A DNA stretch of 64,000 bases from Polyangiaceae bacterium (GTDB lineage: Bacteria > Myxococcota_A > Polyangia > Polyangiales > Polyangiaceae). The notes beneath the pieces were generated by a model. That model had not been told where the DNA came from. It did no database searches and saw only the letters and a program-made list of their open reading frames with translations. Positions 34,100 to 43,735 of this stretch are shown one piece after another. The stretch covers positions 186,001 to 250,000 of the forward strand of contig JANXOF010000045.1 of the NCBI GenBank assembly GCA_025353725.1. Direction: 5' to 3'. Positions within the stretch are counted from its first letter, which is position 1. Every line of letters starts with the position of its first letter. Both the position numbers and the translations under genes were made by a program.

Positions 34100-35485
34100 T
34101 CAGCACTCGACGATGTTCACGGCGAGTCCGCCGCGCGCTGTTTCTTTATACTTTGTGAGCATGTCTGCGCCGGTCTGGCGCATCGTGGCGATCACCTTGT
34201 CGAGCGAAACGAGGTGCGAGCCGTCTCCGCGTAGGGCGAGGCGCGCGGCGTTGATTGCTTTGACCGCTCCCATGGCGTTGCGCTCGATGCACGGCACTTG
34301 AACGAGTCCGCCGATCGGGTCACACGTGAGCCCGAGGTTGTGCTCCATACCGATTTCAGCGGCGTTTTCGACTTGCTCGGGCGTGCCGCCCATCACCTCC
34401 GCGAGCGCGCCCGCGGCCATGCTGCACGCCACGCCGACCTCGCCCTGGCAACCGACTTCGGCCCCAGAAATCGACGCGTTCATCTTGTAGAGCATTCCTA
34501 CCGCGCCCGCCGTGAGCAGAAACCGAATCGCGCCGTCATCGTCAGCGCCGGTGATCCAACGTGCGTAATAGTGCAAGACCGCGGGTACGATGCCGGCCGC
34601 ACCGTTGGTGGGCGCCGTGACCACGCGCCCGCCCGCAGCGTTCTCCTCGTTGACGGCAAGCGCCCAAAGGTTCACCCAATCCATGGCATTGAGTGGGTCG
34701 CTGGAGGACGCTTCGGCGCGGAGTTTCCGATGAAGTCCCGCGGCGCGGCGCTTCACTTTTAACCCACCTGGGAGAATCCCCTCACGCTCACAACCGCGCT
34801 TGACGCATGCGCGCATCGTCTCGACGAGGTGAAGGAGGCCCGCGCGGACGTCAGCTTCGGGTTGAAACGTCGTTTCGTTTTCGAGGGCGAGCGTACTGAG
34901 CGAAAGTCCGTGCAGTTTGCATAATCGAAGAAGATCCGCCCCTGACTTAAAGGGATACGCAAGAGGCGCAGGCGCGACCGGAAGTGGCAGCGCGTCGGTC
35001 GCTGTTGTCGTTCGAGCGCCGTCGACCACGAAGCCTCCTCCGACGGAGTAGTACGTTCGCTCAAGCAATCGCGCCCCCGCAACGTCTTCGGCGACGAAGC
35101 GCATGCCGTTTGGGTGCAGCGGAAGCGATTTACGCCGAAGAAAAACAATCTGATCGGCCACGCGGAAGGCGACCTCGCGGCGGCCGAGGAGCCGCAACTT
35201 ACCCTCCGTGGCGATCCGCGCGATGCGCAACGGAACGCCGTCCACGTCGGTCGTGTCTGGCGCCTCGCCTTCGAGGCCGAGTTGGAGCGCGACGTCCGTT
35301 CCGTGTCCCTTTCCTGTGTGCGCGAGCGATCCGTAGAGCTCCACGCCAATCCGCGTGACGCGGTCAAAGCAGCCCTCGGATTCGAGCGCTTCGGCGAACC
35401 GTCGGGCGGCTTTCATGGGCCCGACCGTGTGCGAGCTGGACGGGCCAATCCCAATCTTGAAAATGTCGAATACGCTTAGCGGCAC
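34100..35485 (-). CDS. sdaA: L-serine ammonia-lyase, iron-sulfur-dependent
   Basis: The start is GTG 35485. This 461-residue single-chain serine dehydratase has the N-terminal beta domain ([20 protein letters not shown]) and the C-terminal alpha domain with [20 protein letters not shown]. The latter contains cysteines for the 4Fe-4S cluster, with further cysteines in [15 protein letters not shown]. It converts L-serine to pyruvate and ammonia. The length matches bacterial SdaA. It is followed after 10 bp by the Thg1-like gene, probably one transcript. Confidence 0.95.
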   Translation of the reverse strand: MPLSVFDIFKIGIGPSSSHTVGPMKAARRFAEALESEGCFDRVTRIGVELYGSLAHTGKGHGTDVALQLGLEGEAPDTTDVDGVPLRIARIATEGKLRLLGRREVAFRVADQIVFLRRKSLPLHPNGMRFVAEDVAGARLLERTYYSVGGGFVVDGARTTTATDALPLPVAPAPLAYPFKSGADLLRLCKLHGLSLSTLALENETTFQPEADVRAGLLHLVETMRACVKRGCEREGILPGGLKVKRRAAGLHRKLRAEASSSDPLNAMDWVNLWALAVNEENAAGGRVVTAPTNGAAGIVPAVLHYYARWITGADDDGAIRFLLTAGAVGMLYKMNASISGAEVGCQGEVGVACSMAAGALAEVMGGTPEQVENAAEIGMEHNLGLTCDPIGGLVQVPCIERNAMGAVKAINAARLALRGDGSHLVSLDKVIATMRQTGADMLTKYKETARGGLAVNIVEC

Positions 35486-35614
35486 GCGCCGAGACGTATC
35501 CCGGCGTACATCAAGCGTCCAGAGCCCAGCCCATAGCCATGGCTCTCTGCAACCGTCTTCGGGGACTACCGCGACGTATTCCTTGATGCGCTCGAGAGCG
35601 CGTGCGACCTCGAT

Positions 35615-36106
35615 TCAGGCCGGTGTCGCGGAGTTCGCTTCAGATGTCGACTCCTCGATCGTGGCGCGGTCGAGCGCCGCCTCCGTGAGGGGCTTCGCTT
35701 CCGCGTGAACTTTGCGCGGGCGTCCGCGGGGGCGCTTGCCCGCTTGTGGCTCCGACGTGAGCACGAGTGCGTCACCCCCGGCGCCTTCGGAACGCGCGCG
35801 TCGTGCACCGCGTGGGAGCGTGACGGCCTCGAGGCGCGCCGTCAGCTCGGGGTCCGCCTCGGCGTAAACGCGGGCGTAGGCGAGTGCACGCTGCACTTGC
35901 TGAAGAAGCGATTCTTGGCGCTCGATGAGCGTGGCGCGTGCGCTATCGACCGCCGCTTGCGCCGTCGTCACGACGCCTGCCGCGGCTTCGACTTCGGAGG
36001 CGACGCGTGCGAGCGACTGCGCATCCACCTCGCCGAACCGCACGTCGGGCAGGTGAGTCGCGAAGAGGTCGAGAACGGTCTGCACGTGCGAAGGAATAGC
36101 GCTCAT
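35615..36106 (-). CDS. Small protein with an AT-hook-like basic motif
   Basis: This 163-residue protein has a coiled-coil-like N-terminal region (about 20-100, VASEVEAAAGVVTTAQAAVD onward, then ERQESLLQQVQRALAYARVY) and a basic segment KRPRGRPRKVHAE near residue 125. KRPRGRPRK is the AT-hook core that inserts in AT-rich DNA minor grooves. The C-terminus is acidic. It is probably a small DNA-binding architectural protein or a helical scaffold with a DNA hook. There is no family name I can support. It is not closely linked to neighbours (130 bp and 73 bp gaps). Confidence 0.65.
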   Translation of the reverse strand: MSAIPSHVQTVLDLFATHLPDVRFGEVDAQSLARVASEVEAAAGVVTTAQAAVDSARATLIERQESLLQQVQRALAYARVYAEADPELTARLEAVTLPRGARRARSEGAGGDALVLTSEPQAGKRPRGRPRKVHAEAKPLTEAALDRATIEESTSEANSATPA

Positions 36107-36179
36107 GACATGAGCATACGTTCAGTGCACATTGTAGGCAACTTCTTCGCTCAACTTTAAAAATGCGTGCGTTATCTGC

Positions 36180-36971
36180 CTAAGGGCAGCGGCCAATTCG
36201 CACGGACATCATGTGCACGGCCAGAGTGGGAGCGTCATTCCGGTCGCGCGCGACGCTCGCTATCGCTACCGCCGTTTCTGTCGTGCACGCGCCGAATACG
36301 TTGTAATCCGACGCCGGGCCTTTGCCTACAACGATATAGAACTGGCTTCCGCTCACGGTCGTCGAGGCCGCCATCGCGAGTGTCCCGAGCGGCTCATCGA
36401 CTTGATTCTCCTTGATGAGATCATAGCCGGGGCCGCCCATGCCGGTGCCCTCCGGATCGCCGCCTTGAATCACAAAGTTGGGAATCACCCGGTGCCACGT
36501 TAGGCCGTCGTAAAACGGTCGCGCCCGCCACTTGCCGGTCGCGTCTTTGAAGGGACGTGTACCGCGCGCAAGCCCGACGAAATTCGCGACCGACACGGGC
36601 GCGCTCGTTTCAAAGAGCTCACAGCGAATCGAAGACTTCTCCGTCCGTATGCCCGCGCTGAGCTTCCCGCTTCCGGCGGGAAAGCCTGCCATGGCCTGCG
36701 CGAGCGTAAATTTCGAAGCGCCGCCGGTTGGGTCGGAGTCCGCGCTCGGGTCGATTGGAAGTCCTGTCACCGGAGGCCCAGGGTCTTTCGTGCATCCCTC
36801 GAGAGGGTCGGCCCCCGCATCACTTCCCATATCCGCAGCGACGAGGCGCCCATTGTCTGGCGCCGCGGTTGCGGAGCTCGTCGAGCATCCCGCGCCAGAC
36901 AGACAACCTGCGGCCCCCGCGACCGATCCAAGGACGAGCGCATAAACGGAGCCGGCTCCACGAAAAAGCAT
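36180..36971 (-). CDS. Secreted cyclophilin-type peptidyl-prolyl isomerase lipoprotein
   Basis: This 263-residue protein has a signal sequence with a lipobox-like AAGC or GAGC, a low-complexity Asp/Gly linker, then a cyclophilin domain from about residue 105. Active-site features are HRVIPNFVIQGGDPEGTG (Arg and Phe), GTLAMAAST and SQFYIVVGK (Gln-Phe). It should catalyse cis-trans proline isomerisation of envelope proteins. It ends in CP, and two more Cys are in the catalytic region. It is a single gene with no obvious operon partner. Confidence 0.9.
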   Translation of the reverse strand: MLFRGAGSVYALVLGSVAGAAGCLSGAGCSTSSATAAPDNGRLVAADMGSDAGADPLEGCTKDPGPPVTGLPIDPSADSDPTGGASKFTLAQAMAGFPAGSGKLSAGIRTEKSSIRCELFETSAPVSVANFVGLARGTRPFKDATGKWRARPFYDGLTWHRVIPNFVIQGGDPEGTGMGGPGYDLIKENQVDEPLGTLAMAASTTVSGSQFYIVVGKGPASDYNVFGACTTETAVAIASVARDRNDAPTLAVHMMSVRIGRCP

Positions 36972-37029
36972 CGGTTAGGTTTAGCAGCGCCGGTTCTAAG
37001 GCTGCAGATTCTCTCGTAGGCTCAAGGCT

Positions 37030-37332
37030 ATGAAACGTCGCTTCGGCGCTCTTTTTCGTGCGTTTACAGTCGTGCTTCTCGTTGTTTCGGCGTGGACGAC
37101 CTACGCGAACGTGTACTCCGACCGTGCCGAGGTCAGCGCTCAAGCCGAACAAATCGCGCGAAAAGCTGCCGGCTGCGGCGCTACATGTAGGTTTTCGGGC
37201 ATGCGCGTTTCGCGTGGAATGCTCGAGGAGAGCGTCACGTATGACGTTGTAGGGTCGGGTACCTACATGGTGGCCTGTCGCCGCGCGTACGTCGCGGTCG
37301 GTGACTACGCGTGCGCCGTGAGCCCGCGCTGA
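37030..37332 (+). CDS. Small single-pass membrane protein, unknown
   Basis: This 100-residue protein has one N-terminal membrane segment (residues 8-26, LFRAFTVVLLVVSAWTTYA), a short helix with DRAEVSAQAEQIARKA, and a C-terminal part with four cysteines (CGATC, VACRRA, YACAVS) that probably form disulfides outside the membrane. Upstream CTCGTAGGCTCAAGGCT gives AAGG seven bases before ATG 37030. No family is recognised. The context (between cyclophilin and S1-domain genes) gives no hint. Confidence 0.55.
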   Translation: MKRRFGALFRAFTVVLLVVSAWTTYANVYSDRAEVSAQAEQIARKAAGCGATCRFSGMRVSRGMLEESVTYDVVGSGTYMVACRRAYVAVGDYACAVSPR

Positions 37333-37411
37333 AGAGGGCGAAGAATCTGGCGGGAAAGCATTTCTGGACAGATTCTGTCGCGACGGACCGTGCTAAACAC
37401 GCAGGCTCCTC

Positions 37412-38863
37412 ATGACGCCAGAAAAAGACGACACCTTCGCCGCGATGTTCGAACAGCAGGGCACGCCGGCCCGCAAGCGACGCGGGATCCGCGTGGGTGA
37501 CAGGCTTGATGCCGTGGTTATCCAGGTCGGTCGTGACGCCGTGTTCGTCGAACTCGACGGAAAACAGCAGGCGTTTTTCGAAGCGGCTGAACTCCGCGAC
37601 GACGACGGCACCATCTCCCTGAAGGTGGGCGACAAGGTCACGGCGAACGTCGTCGAGGTGAATGACGAGCAGGGCGTCGTCCGCCTCGGTCGTTCGCTCG
37701 GGAAGCCCGGGAGTATTGCCGCGCTCGAGCAAGCCAAGCTCTCCGGCATGGGCGTCGAGGGCAAAGTCACTGGAATGAACAAGGGCGGCCTTGAGGTCGA
37801 GCTTGCCGGAACCCGAGCGTTTTGCCCCATGTCTCAGGTCGACGCGCGCCGGATTGAGGAGGAGGACGCGAAGGCCTTTATTGGTCAAACGATGCGCTTT
37901 CTCGTCACTGACGTTCGCGAAGGCGGCAAGAATGTCGTTCTTTCGCGCCGCGGGCTTCTGGCGCGTGAAGCGAGCGAATCGATGATGCGCGCGATGAGCG
38001 ACATCGTCCCGGGCGCCGTGCTTCGCGGGACGGTGACAGGCCTTCGTGAGTTCGGCGCGTTCGTCGACCTCGGGGGCATCGAGGGGCTCATTCCTCGGTC
38101 AGAGGTTTCCCATGATCGCAGCGCCTCAATGAGCGATTCGCTGAAAGCGGGCGACACCGTCGAGGTCTCCGTTCTCGAGGTGAAGGACGTCGAGTCCGCG
38201 CGCACGGGCGCACCGACGAAGAAGATCACGCTCTCACTCAAAGCCCTTGCCGCCGATCCCTGGACCGAACTCGACATCGTCGAGGGTCGCGTTTTCAACG
38301 GCACGATCGTTCGGATTACTGAGTTTGGACGCTTTATTCGGTTGGCCCCGGCGATTGAGGGACTCCTTCACATCTCAGAGCTCGGGAAAAACGGGAAGGG
38401 CGCCGAGGGCGAAGAGATCCTTGTCGTCGTCAAGAAGGTCGATCGCGCCGCGAAGAAGGTGTCGCTTCTTTTGGCGCCTGACGGAGCCGAGGCGGGTTCG
38501 ACTATCGCGACGGGCGCGACCGTTTCGATCAAGGTCAACTCGGTGGTCACCGGCGTTGTCGAGCGCATTGAGACGTACGGAATTTTCGTCCAAATCGACG
38601 GTGCCAAGGGTCGCGCGGGCCGCGGCCTCGTCCCGCAGGCCGAACTCGGAGTTCCGCGCGGGACAGACCTGCGCAAGGCCTTTCCTGAGGGAACGAAGGT
38701 CACGGCGAAGGTGCTCGAGACGGGAGAAGGGCGCCTCCGCCTTTCTCTCAAAGGTGCGAAAGACGCCGAAGAGCGCGCCGACTTCGAGGCCGCGCGTAGC
38801 AAAGCTCAAGCTCCGAGGTCCCTCGGAACGTTCGCCGACTTGCTCAAAGGCCGAAAGCTGTAA
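37412..38863 (+). CDS. S1 RNA-binding domain protein
   Basis: This 483-residue protein has about five OB-fold S1 repeats: residues 20-95 (GDRLDAVVIQVGRDAVFVEL), 108-190, 200-290 (GAVLRGTVTGLREFGAFVDL, the canonical form with HD and RS loops), 290-365 (GRVFNGTIVRITEFGRFIRL) and 375-455. It resembles a divergent ribosomal protein S1 but is shorter than the usual RpsA (about 550 residues) and has a different N-terminus. It is therefore more likely an S1-like RNA-binding regulator. The aldo/keto reductase gene follows after 6 bp. Confidence 0.88.
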   Translation: MTPEKDDTFAAMFEQQGTPARKRRGIRVGDRLDAVVIQVGRDAVFVELDGKQQAFFEAAELRDDDGTISLKVGDKVTANVVEVNDEQGVVRLGRSLGKPGSIAALEQAKLSGMGVEGKVTGMNKGGLEVELAGTRAFCPMSQVDARRIEEEDAKAFIGQTMRFLVTDVREGGKNVVLSRRGLLAREASESMMRAMSDIVPGAVLRGTVTGLREFGAFVDLGGIEGLIPRSEVSHDRSASMSDSLKAGDTVEVSVLEVKDVESARTGAPTKKITLSLKALAADPWTELDIVEGRVFNGTIVRITEFGRFIRLAPAIEGLLHISELGKNGKGAEGEEILVVVKKVDRAAKKVSLLLAPDGAEAGSTIATGATVSIKVNSVVTGVVERIETYGIFVQIDGAKGRAGRGLVPQAELGVPRGTDLRKAFPEGTKVTAKVLETGEGRLRLSLKGAKDAEERADFEAARSKAQAPRSLGTFADLLKGRKL

Positions 38864-38869
38864 TCGGCC

Positions 38870-39862
38870 ATGACGCCCGTTCCCACACGCAAGCTCGGCT
38901 CCCTCACGGTCTCAGCCGTCGGGCTGGGCTGCATGGGAATGAGCGAATTTTACGGTCCGCGTGACGACGCCGAATCAATCGCGACGATTCATCGTGCGCT
39001 CGAATTGGGCGTCACGCTCCTCGACACGGCGGACATTTACGGGCCGTTCACGAACGAGGAGCTCGTGGGTCGCGCACTCGCGGGCAAGCGCGACAAGGCG
39101 ATCGTCGCGACGAAGTGCGGGATTGTTCGCGACCCGAACGACCCGAAGGTTCGCGGGTTCGACGGGAGTCCTGCATATATCAAGAAATCAGTCGAAGGCA
39201 GCCTCAGGCGCCTGAATATTGATGTGATTGACCTTTACCAACTTCATCGTGTCGACCCGAAGACATCGATTGAAGATTCCGTCGGCGCGCTGGCTGACCT
39301 TGTCGCGGCAGGCAAGGTGCGCGCTGTGGGTCTTTCGGAGGCGAGCTCCTCAACGCTGCGCCGCGCGCACGCGGTTTACCCGATTGATTCGGTGCAAAGT
39401 GAGTACTCGCTTTGGACGCGAGATCCGGAACACGACGTCCTCGCGACATGCAAAGAACTCGGGATTGGGTTCCTCGCGTATAGCCCTCTCGGTCGCGGCT
39501 TCCTGTCGGGGCAGCTCAAACGTTTCGACGACTTCGCACCCGACGACTTTCGCCGCATGAACCCGCGCTTTCAAGGTGAGGCATTCGTGCAAAACCTCGC
39601 GCTTGTGGCCGAGGTCGAGAGAGTCGCGAAAGCCAAAGGCTGCACGGCTTCGCAGCTCGCGCTCGCGTGGGTGCTCGCGCGTGAGCCGTTCATCGTTCCA
39701 ATTCCCGGTACGAAGCGTCGGAAGTACCTCGAGGAGAATACGGCCGCGCTCGCGGTGGCGCTGTCATCCGACGACCTCGCTGCGATTGAAACAGCGTTCC
39801 CGAAAGGGGCGGCTATCGGCACGCGCTACACCGAAGCGATGATGAAGTTCGTCAACGTTTGA
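38870..39862 (+). CDS. Aldo/keto reductase
   Basis: This 330-residue (beta/alpha)8 NADPH enzyme has [12 protein letters not shown], the catalytic Asp in [10 protein letters not shown], Lys in IVATKCGI, His in LYQLHRVDP, and the NADPH-binding [18 protein letters not shown] region at the C-terminus. It resembles AKR13-type soluble reductases acting on small aldehydes or ketones. ATG 38870 is the likely start. It follows the S1 gene after 6 bp, probably in one transcript. Confidence 0.93.
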   Translation: MTPVPTRKLGSLTVSAVGLGCMGMSEFYGPRDDAESIATIHRALELGVTLLDTADIYGPFTNEELVGRALAGKRDKAIVATKCGIVRDPNDPKVRGFDGSPAYIKKSVEGSLRRLNIDVIDLYQLHRVDPKTSIEDSVGALADLVAAGKVRAVGLSEASSSTLRRAHAVYPIDSVQSEYSLWTRDPEHDVLATCKELGIGFLAYSPLGRGFLSGQLKRFDDFAPDDFRRMNPRFQGEAFVQNLALVAEVERVAKAKGCTASQLALAWVLAREPFIVPIPGTKRRKYLEENTAALAVALSSDDLAAIETAFPKGAAIGTRYTEAMMKFVNV

Positions 39863-39922
39863 GGTGACTTCGCGGACCGTTTCGGTCGGGAGGCGAGGTG
39901 TGTAAGTTCGTGTGACGGAGAC

Positions 39923-41473
39923 ATGACGGTGCGCGTGGCGCGAGCAGGTCATGGTGTACCGACCGTGTCGTCGATTTCAGAAAGCTTGCTCGTGTTCTCG
40001 GATGTGCACCTCGGCAGTGACATTCAAGAAATCTCCAATGGGGCGGCGCATCAAATTCGGCGCTCAGCCTCAGTCGACCATGATCTGGTGTGTCTTCTTG
40101 CGCACTATCGCGCTCAAAAACCGCCAGCGGAGAGGTGGCGCATCGTCATCGCGGGCGACTTTATCGACTTTATCGGTATGACGGTGTCACCGCATCAGCC
40201 GGACTCGCTTGAGACCGCGCTGACCGACGAAGAGCGGCGCCACGGCGTCGGCAATGCCTCCGACCACGCGCGGCTCAAGCTTGCGCGCGTGGTGGAGCGT
40301 CACAGCGACGTGTTCGCGGCGCTGAGTCGGTTCGTAGCCGACGGACACGCGCTTTCGCTCGTTCATGGCAATCACGATATCGAGTTTCATTGGGACGCCG
40401 TGAAAGACGATTTCCGCGAGGCGCTCTTTTCTTATGTCGTTGCGTCTCACGCGCCGACTCCCTCGCGCGAAGAGTTTTTCGCGCGCATCGAGTTCAATCC
40501 GTGGTTTTTCTACCGCGACGGCGTTGCCTACATTGAGCATGGTCACCAGTACGATTCGTTCTGCGCGACGGACCACATCATGGCGCCGCTTTCTCCGCTC
40601 GATCCGCGACGTGTCGCACGGGGGTTTTGCGATATCCTCCTTCGGCATGTCGTGCGTCCGACGCGCGGGATGAAGGAGCACGGCCACGAGCACGTCGGCC
40701 TCGGCTATTACTTGTCTTTCGGCGCGCGTCTCGGGTGGTCAGGCATGGTGGGCCTCGGTGTGAACTTCGCGAAGGCCGTCGCCGAGATGTTCACGCTGCG
40801 CCGCGCACATCTTTCGGCGGCAGCGTGCCTGATTCGGACAGACCATGAGCGTCGCGTGGCCGCACTTGCGTCGGCGACTCGACTCGGCCTGGGCCGATTG
40901 CGCGCACTGCTTGCGCTACAGTCTCAACCGATTACGTCGACCGTCGGCGGAATCATGCGCGGCGTGCTTCTCGACCGGCTCGCGGTGGCCTTTGTAGCGC
41001 TCTCGACACTCTTCGTCCTTGGGTTAGTCGCACTGGTCGTCGGCGTAGGCCGCGTCGCGCCGTGCGTCGCAGGCGGAGTCGTTCTGGCGTGGATCGCCCT
41101 TCACGTTTACTTCTCTCGGCAGCGCACTGTCGACCCGGCGGAGCACATGGTCGATCGCGCGGCCCACCTCGCGAAGCTTTTTCCCGCGGCCTTCGTGGTC
41201 ATGGGGCACACGCACATCCCGGCTGCCGCAGCCGCGGGAACGGCGACATACATCAACGTAGGCTCCTGGGCCGAGGAGGCCCCGGACGCGCACGATTCCT
41301 CGAACTCCGGCGACGACCTGGCTTACCGCGCGGCGCGCACGCACCTTGTGATTCACGTCCGCGACGATCGTCCGGAGGCGCGCTTCTGCACGTGGGCAGA
41401 GACAGGCCCCGAAGAGATGCTGGCGCCCGCGCTCGCGCAATCTCCAACACCGCCCCGCGTCATCGCTTCTTAG
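39923..41473 (+). CDS. Membrane-anchored metallophosphoesterase
   Basis: This 516-residue calcineurin-type enzyme has its dinuclear metal ligands in LLVFSDVHLGSD, IAGDFIDFIG, VHGNHDIEFHW, IEHGHQYDS and VVMGHTHIPAAA. Two membrane helices lie at about 352-376 (VAFVALSTLFVLGLVALVV) and 383-402 (VAGGVVLAWIALHVYF), inserted between the catalytic blocks before GHTH, which is unusual. It may hydrolyse a lipid or nucleotide phosphate at the membrane. GGAG ends two bases before ATG 39923; GTG 39929 has better spacing and may be the actual start. Confidence 0.85.
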   Translation: MTVRVARAGHGVPTVSSISESLLVFSDVHLGSDIQEISNGAAHQIRRSASVDHDLVCLLAHYRAQKPPAERWRIVIAGDFIDFIGMTVSPHQPDSLETALTDEERRHGVGNASDHARLKLARVVERHSDVFAALSRFVADGHALSLVHGNHDIEFHWDAVKDDFREALFSYVVASHAPTPSREEFFARIEFNPWFFYRDGVAYIEHGHQYDSFCATDHIMAPLSPLDPRRVARGFCDILLRHVVRPTRGMKEHGHEHVGLGYYLSFGARLGWSGMVGLGVNFAKAVAEMFTLRRAHLSAAACLIRTDHERRVAALASATRLGLGRLRALLALQSQPITSTVGGIMRGVLLDRLAVAFVALSTLFVLGLVALVVGVGRVAPCVAGGVVLAWIALHVYFSRQRTVDPAEHMVDRAAHLAKLFPAAFVVMGHTHIPAAAAAGTATYINVGSWAEEAPDAHDSSNSGDDLAYRAARTHLVIHVRDDRPEARFCTWAETGPEEMLAPALAQSPTPPRVIAS

Positions 41474-41808
41474 AGAGTTGACCTGGATCTGCGCACGGCG
41501 TCGTCAAGCAGGATCCGTCGCCCCACTGTACTGGCCGCAGCGCGCCGCCCGGTTGCACCTGGCTCGATGTTCGAACCCGCGAGGGCGGCATTGATGTTCT
41601 CGTGATGGCACGGAGCCAAGGGGGCGGTTTCCGCTAAGCGTGCGATGGCTCATCGGCTCGCGTTGGCCCAACGCGCGAGGCGTGCGTCCGAGAATGAACC
41701 TCCTCCCCGACACGGAAGAACGAAATCGCGAAGGTGATGGCGATGGCCCACACGATCGCGAACGGAAATGCGACCCACACGGAACAACGGCCGAGCGCGG
41801 GACCGTTT
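41474..41808. other. Gene-poor stretch, possible small membrane ORF remnant
   Basis: No complete gene is supported. On the minus strand, one frame just downstream of the truncated acyltransferase reads a membrane-like segment, AFPFAIVWAIAITFAISFF (about 41735-41790), then ends quickly. It has no good start or RBS and is probably debris of an earlier gene. Confidence 0.3.
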
Positions 41809-42225
41809 TCATCGGGACTCCGTCAGACCATGGCCGCGCTCCATTAGATCACGCAGTCGCGCCATGAACCGCGCTACCGGCGATCCATCGGTCACGTCGT
41901 GGTCGAACGATACCGTCAACCCCACTTGTTCTCGCGCGACCCATTGACCCGCCACGAGAGCCGCACGCTCGGCGATTCCTCCTACGGCCACCAGAAGAGG
42001 ATGAATGCCCGACGGTATGCCCCAGCTCATCCCTTGACCGCCCACCATGCCGGCGGAGGTCACGCACATCGTCCCCATCGAGCGCTTGGCCAGGAAGGGA
42101 TCGCTCCGCAGGCGTCGCCACAGCACCAGGTCACGCACGCTTCTTGGAAGCATCGTGAAGAGGCGGGTTTTCGCTTCGGCGCGTCGAGCGTCCACCTGTA
42201 CTTCGCCTTCTGCCACTTCACTCAA
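41809..42225 (-). pseudogene. Truncated 2-oxoacid dehydrogenase E2-type acyltransferase
   Basis: The 138-residue frame ends with an E2/chloramphenicol-acetyltransferase-fold block. MGTMCVTSAGMVGGQGMSWG, GIHPLLVAVGG and LTVSFDHDVTDGSPVARFM include the catalytic HDVTDG (HxxxDG). The fold normally needs about 230 residues plus, in true E2, lipoyl and binding domains; all are absent. Upstream in frame there is no related sequence before the frame fades near 42300. The only usable start is TTG 42225. I read it as the 3' remnant of an acyltransferase gene that lost its 5' part, although a short stand-alone product cannot be excluded. Confidence 0.6.
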
Positions 42226-42301
42226 GGCTGGCTCTACCCTGCAGACGGAGGCGGCTTCGCTTTGCCGCGGGCGGTCGCTTCCCAGGGGCCTTCGGTGCCG
42301 G

Positions 42302-42520
42302 TCAGTCCGCTTGAGCGATAAGCTTGATCACCTTCGCTGCTTTTTCAAAATGGTCAAGTCGTTGCGTGCAGATCCACCATGTCGCCGCCTCCATAAGCAA
42401 GTCGGGCTCATCGTTCTTGTTCTTGAAGACCGCGTAGAAGGAGATTCCAACGTCTGACCCCTTTGCGGCCAGCTTCCCGCGGTAGACCGCAACAAACCGC
42501 TCACGCAACTCCTCACGCAT
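42302..42520 (-). CDS. Small hypothetical protein
   Basis: This 72-residue protein starts at ATG 42520 (MREELRERFVAVYRGKLAAK); a longer in-frame extension is Arg-rich and not plausible. It is mixed alpha/beta with a Trp pair (EAATWWICTQRLDHFEK). No family is recognised. No Shine-Dalgarno is visible and the flanks are degraded, so it may be a gene fragment. Confidence 0.4.
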   Translation of the reverse strand: MREELRERFVAVYRGKLAAKGSDVGISFYAVFKNKNDEPDLLMEAATWWICTQRLDHFEKAAKVIKLIAQAD

Positions 42521-42600
42521 AATGAATGGAATATTACCATACAACGTCTCGATTGTCCGCTTGAGCCGGCGTGGGCAACGCTCGGGCGCAGAGCGGCTCG

Positions 42601-43107
42601 CTAACTTTTTTCGCCGCTCGCAAACTTGTGCATGGGACACTCGACGCACGCCCCGTAATCGCATAAGCGACAGGCACGCATCGCGCCTCGAGGCGACACG
42701 ACAGCGCGGTCCACAATCTTTGCGGCACGTGTCCCAAACGTTTCCCGTTCCTTCGCGGTGAGCGCGCTGAACGCGCGGACAAGCACGTCCTCCCTACGTG
42801 CGGCTGCGCTGGAAGCTGCATCGCGACCTTTTCGGGTGAGGTGCGTCGCAATGGATCGCGCGTCGCTACCCTCGCGGCGCTCCACCAAGCCGTCCCGCTC
42901 CAGGCGGTCCACTAAGCGGACACAGCCCGAGTGCGAAAGTGAAAGGGGACCGCGCAAGAATTCCACGCTGGAGTCAGGGTATTTTTCAAGAACCAGTAGG
43001 GCTGCCGCGTCACCCGCAGCGTGCGGTTCGGTGACCATCCGGCTCAGCTCATCCGATACCAAAACGGCGAGTGCTCCGAGCAAATTGGCTGCATTCAAAG
43101 GATTCAC
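42601..43107 (-). CDS. MarR-family regulator with C-terminal cysteine cluster
   Basis: The start is GTG 43107. This 168-residue winged-helix protein has the recognition region SLSHSGCVRLVDRLERDGLVERR and the wing SDARSIATHLTRKGRDA. The C-terminus carries CRLCDYGACVECPMHKF, a four-Cys arrangement suited to metal binding or thiol redox sensing and known in a subgroup of MarR proteins. It is divergent from the DUF417 gene at 43232, so it probably represses that gene and releases it on oxidative or chlorine stress (inference). Confidence 0.88.
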   Translation of the reverse strand: MNPLNAANLLGALAVLVSDELSRMVTEPHAAGDAAALLVLEKYPDSSVEFLRGPLSLSHSGCVRLVDRLERDGLVERREGSDARSIATHLTRKGRDAASSAAARREDVLVRAFSALTAKERETFGTRAAKIVDRAVVSPRGAMRACRLCDYGACVECPMHKFASGEKS

Positions 43108-43231
43108 AACGCCAACATATTCTCAACGCATACGACCAATGCGAAAAACTCGTTGAGTGCAAGAATAGTCGAAACCATGACCGCATCACCGCGTATACAT
43201 ATGCATAAGTCATACGTTTGATGGGAAGAAA
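43108..43231. promoter_or_regulatory. Divergent promoter region with inverted repeats, candidate MarR operator
   Basis: Between the divergent marR and DUF417 genes lie nested inverted repeats. CGCAT (43127-43131) pairs with ATGCG (43139-43143), and CTCAACG (43122-43128) pairs with CGTTGAG (43151-43157). An AT-rich TATACATATGCATAAG follows near 43193-43208, close to the DUF417 start. The repeats are plausible regulator sites. No tested site is known to me. Confidence 0.4.
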
Positions 43232-43735
43232 ATGGCACCTGCGGTCGAATACAACACGGTTCTGTGGCGCATTGGGCCGAAGCGCCTTGTGCGCGTCGAG
43301 AGGTTCGCACTCGGTGTTCTTCGGTATAGCTTGGTGTTATTCCTACTCATGTTTGGCGCACTGAAATTCGCGGCGTTCGAGGCCGAGGGTATCAAGCCGC
43401 TTATTGAGCATTCGCCACTCATGTCGTGGATGTACGCGCGCTTCAGTGTTCGTACGGCGTCTGGCTTGCTTGGTGTTTTCGCGATAACCGTTGGCGTCCT
43501 GATTGCCACACGGCGATTCTTTCCCCGCATATCGGGCTTGGCGAGCTTCGCGGCCGCGGCCATGTTTCTCATCACGTTGAGCTTTCTGGGGACGACACCG
43601 GGAGTGCTTGAACCCACGAGCCAGACTGGCGGGTTCCTGATGAAAGACTTCATGTTTTTTGGTGCTGCTCTCTTCACAGGTACGGAGGCGCTCCGTGTGG
43701 CGCTTTTGCAAACCTTGAAACGGTCGACACCATGA
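43232..43735 (+). CDS. DUF417 family membrane protein (RclC/YkgB-like)
   Basis: This 167-residue protein has four membrane segments (LRYSLVLFLLMFGALKFAAF; TASGLLGVFAITVGVLIAT; LASFAAAAMFLITLSFLGT; a shorter last one). The conserved KFAAFEAEGIKPLIEHSPLM and PTSQTGGFLMKDFMFFGAAL blocks are DUF417 hallmarks. In E. coli the family member RclC belongs to the reactive-chlorine-response operon. The divergent Cys-rich MarR gene fits such regulation. The stop overlaps the start of the following GNAT pseudogene (ATGA). Confidence 0.85.
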   Translation: MAPAVEYNTVLWRIGPKRLVRVERFALGVLRYSLVLFLLMFGALKFAAFEAEGIKPLIEHSPLMSWMYARFSVRTASGLLGVFAITVGVLIATRRFFPRISGLASFAAAAMFLITLSFLGTTPGVLEPTSQTGGFLMKDFMFFGAALFTGTEALRVALLQTLKRSTP

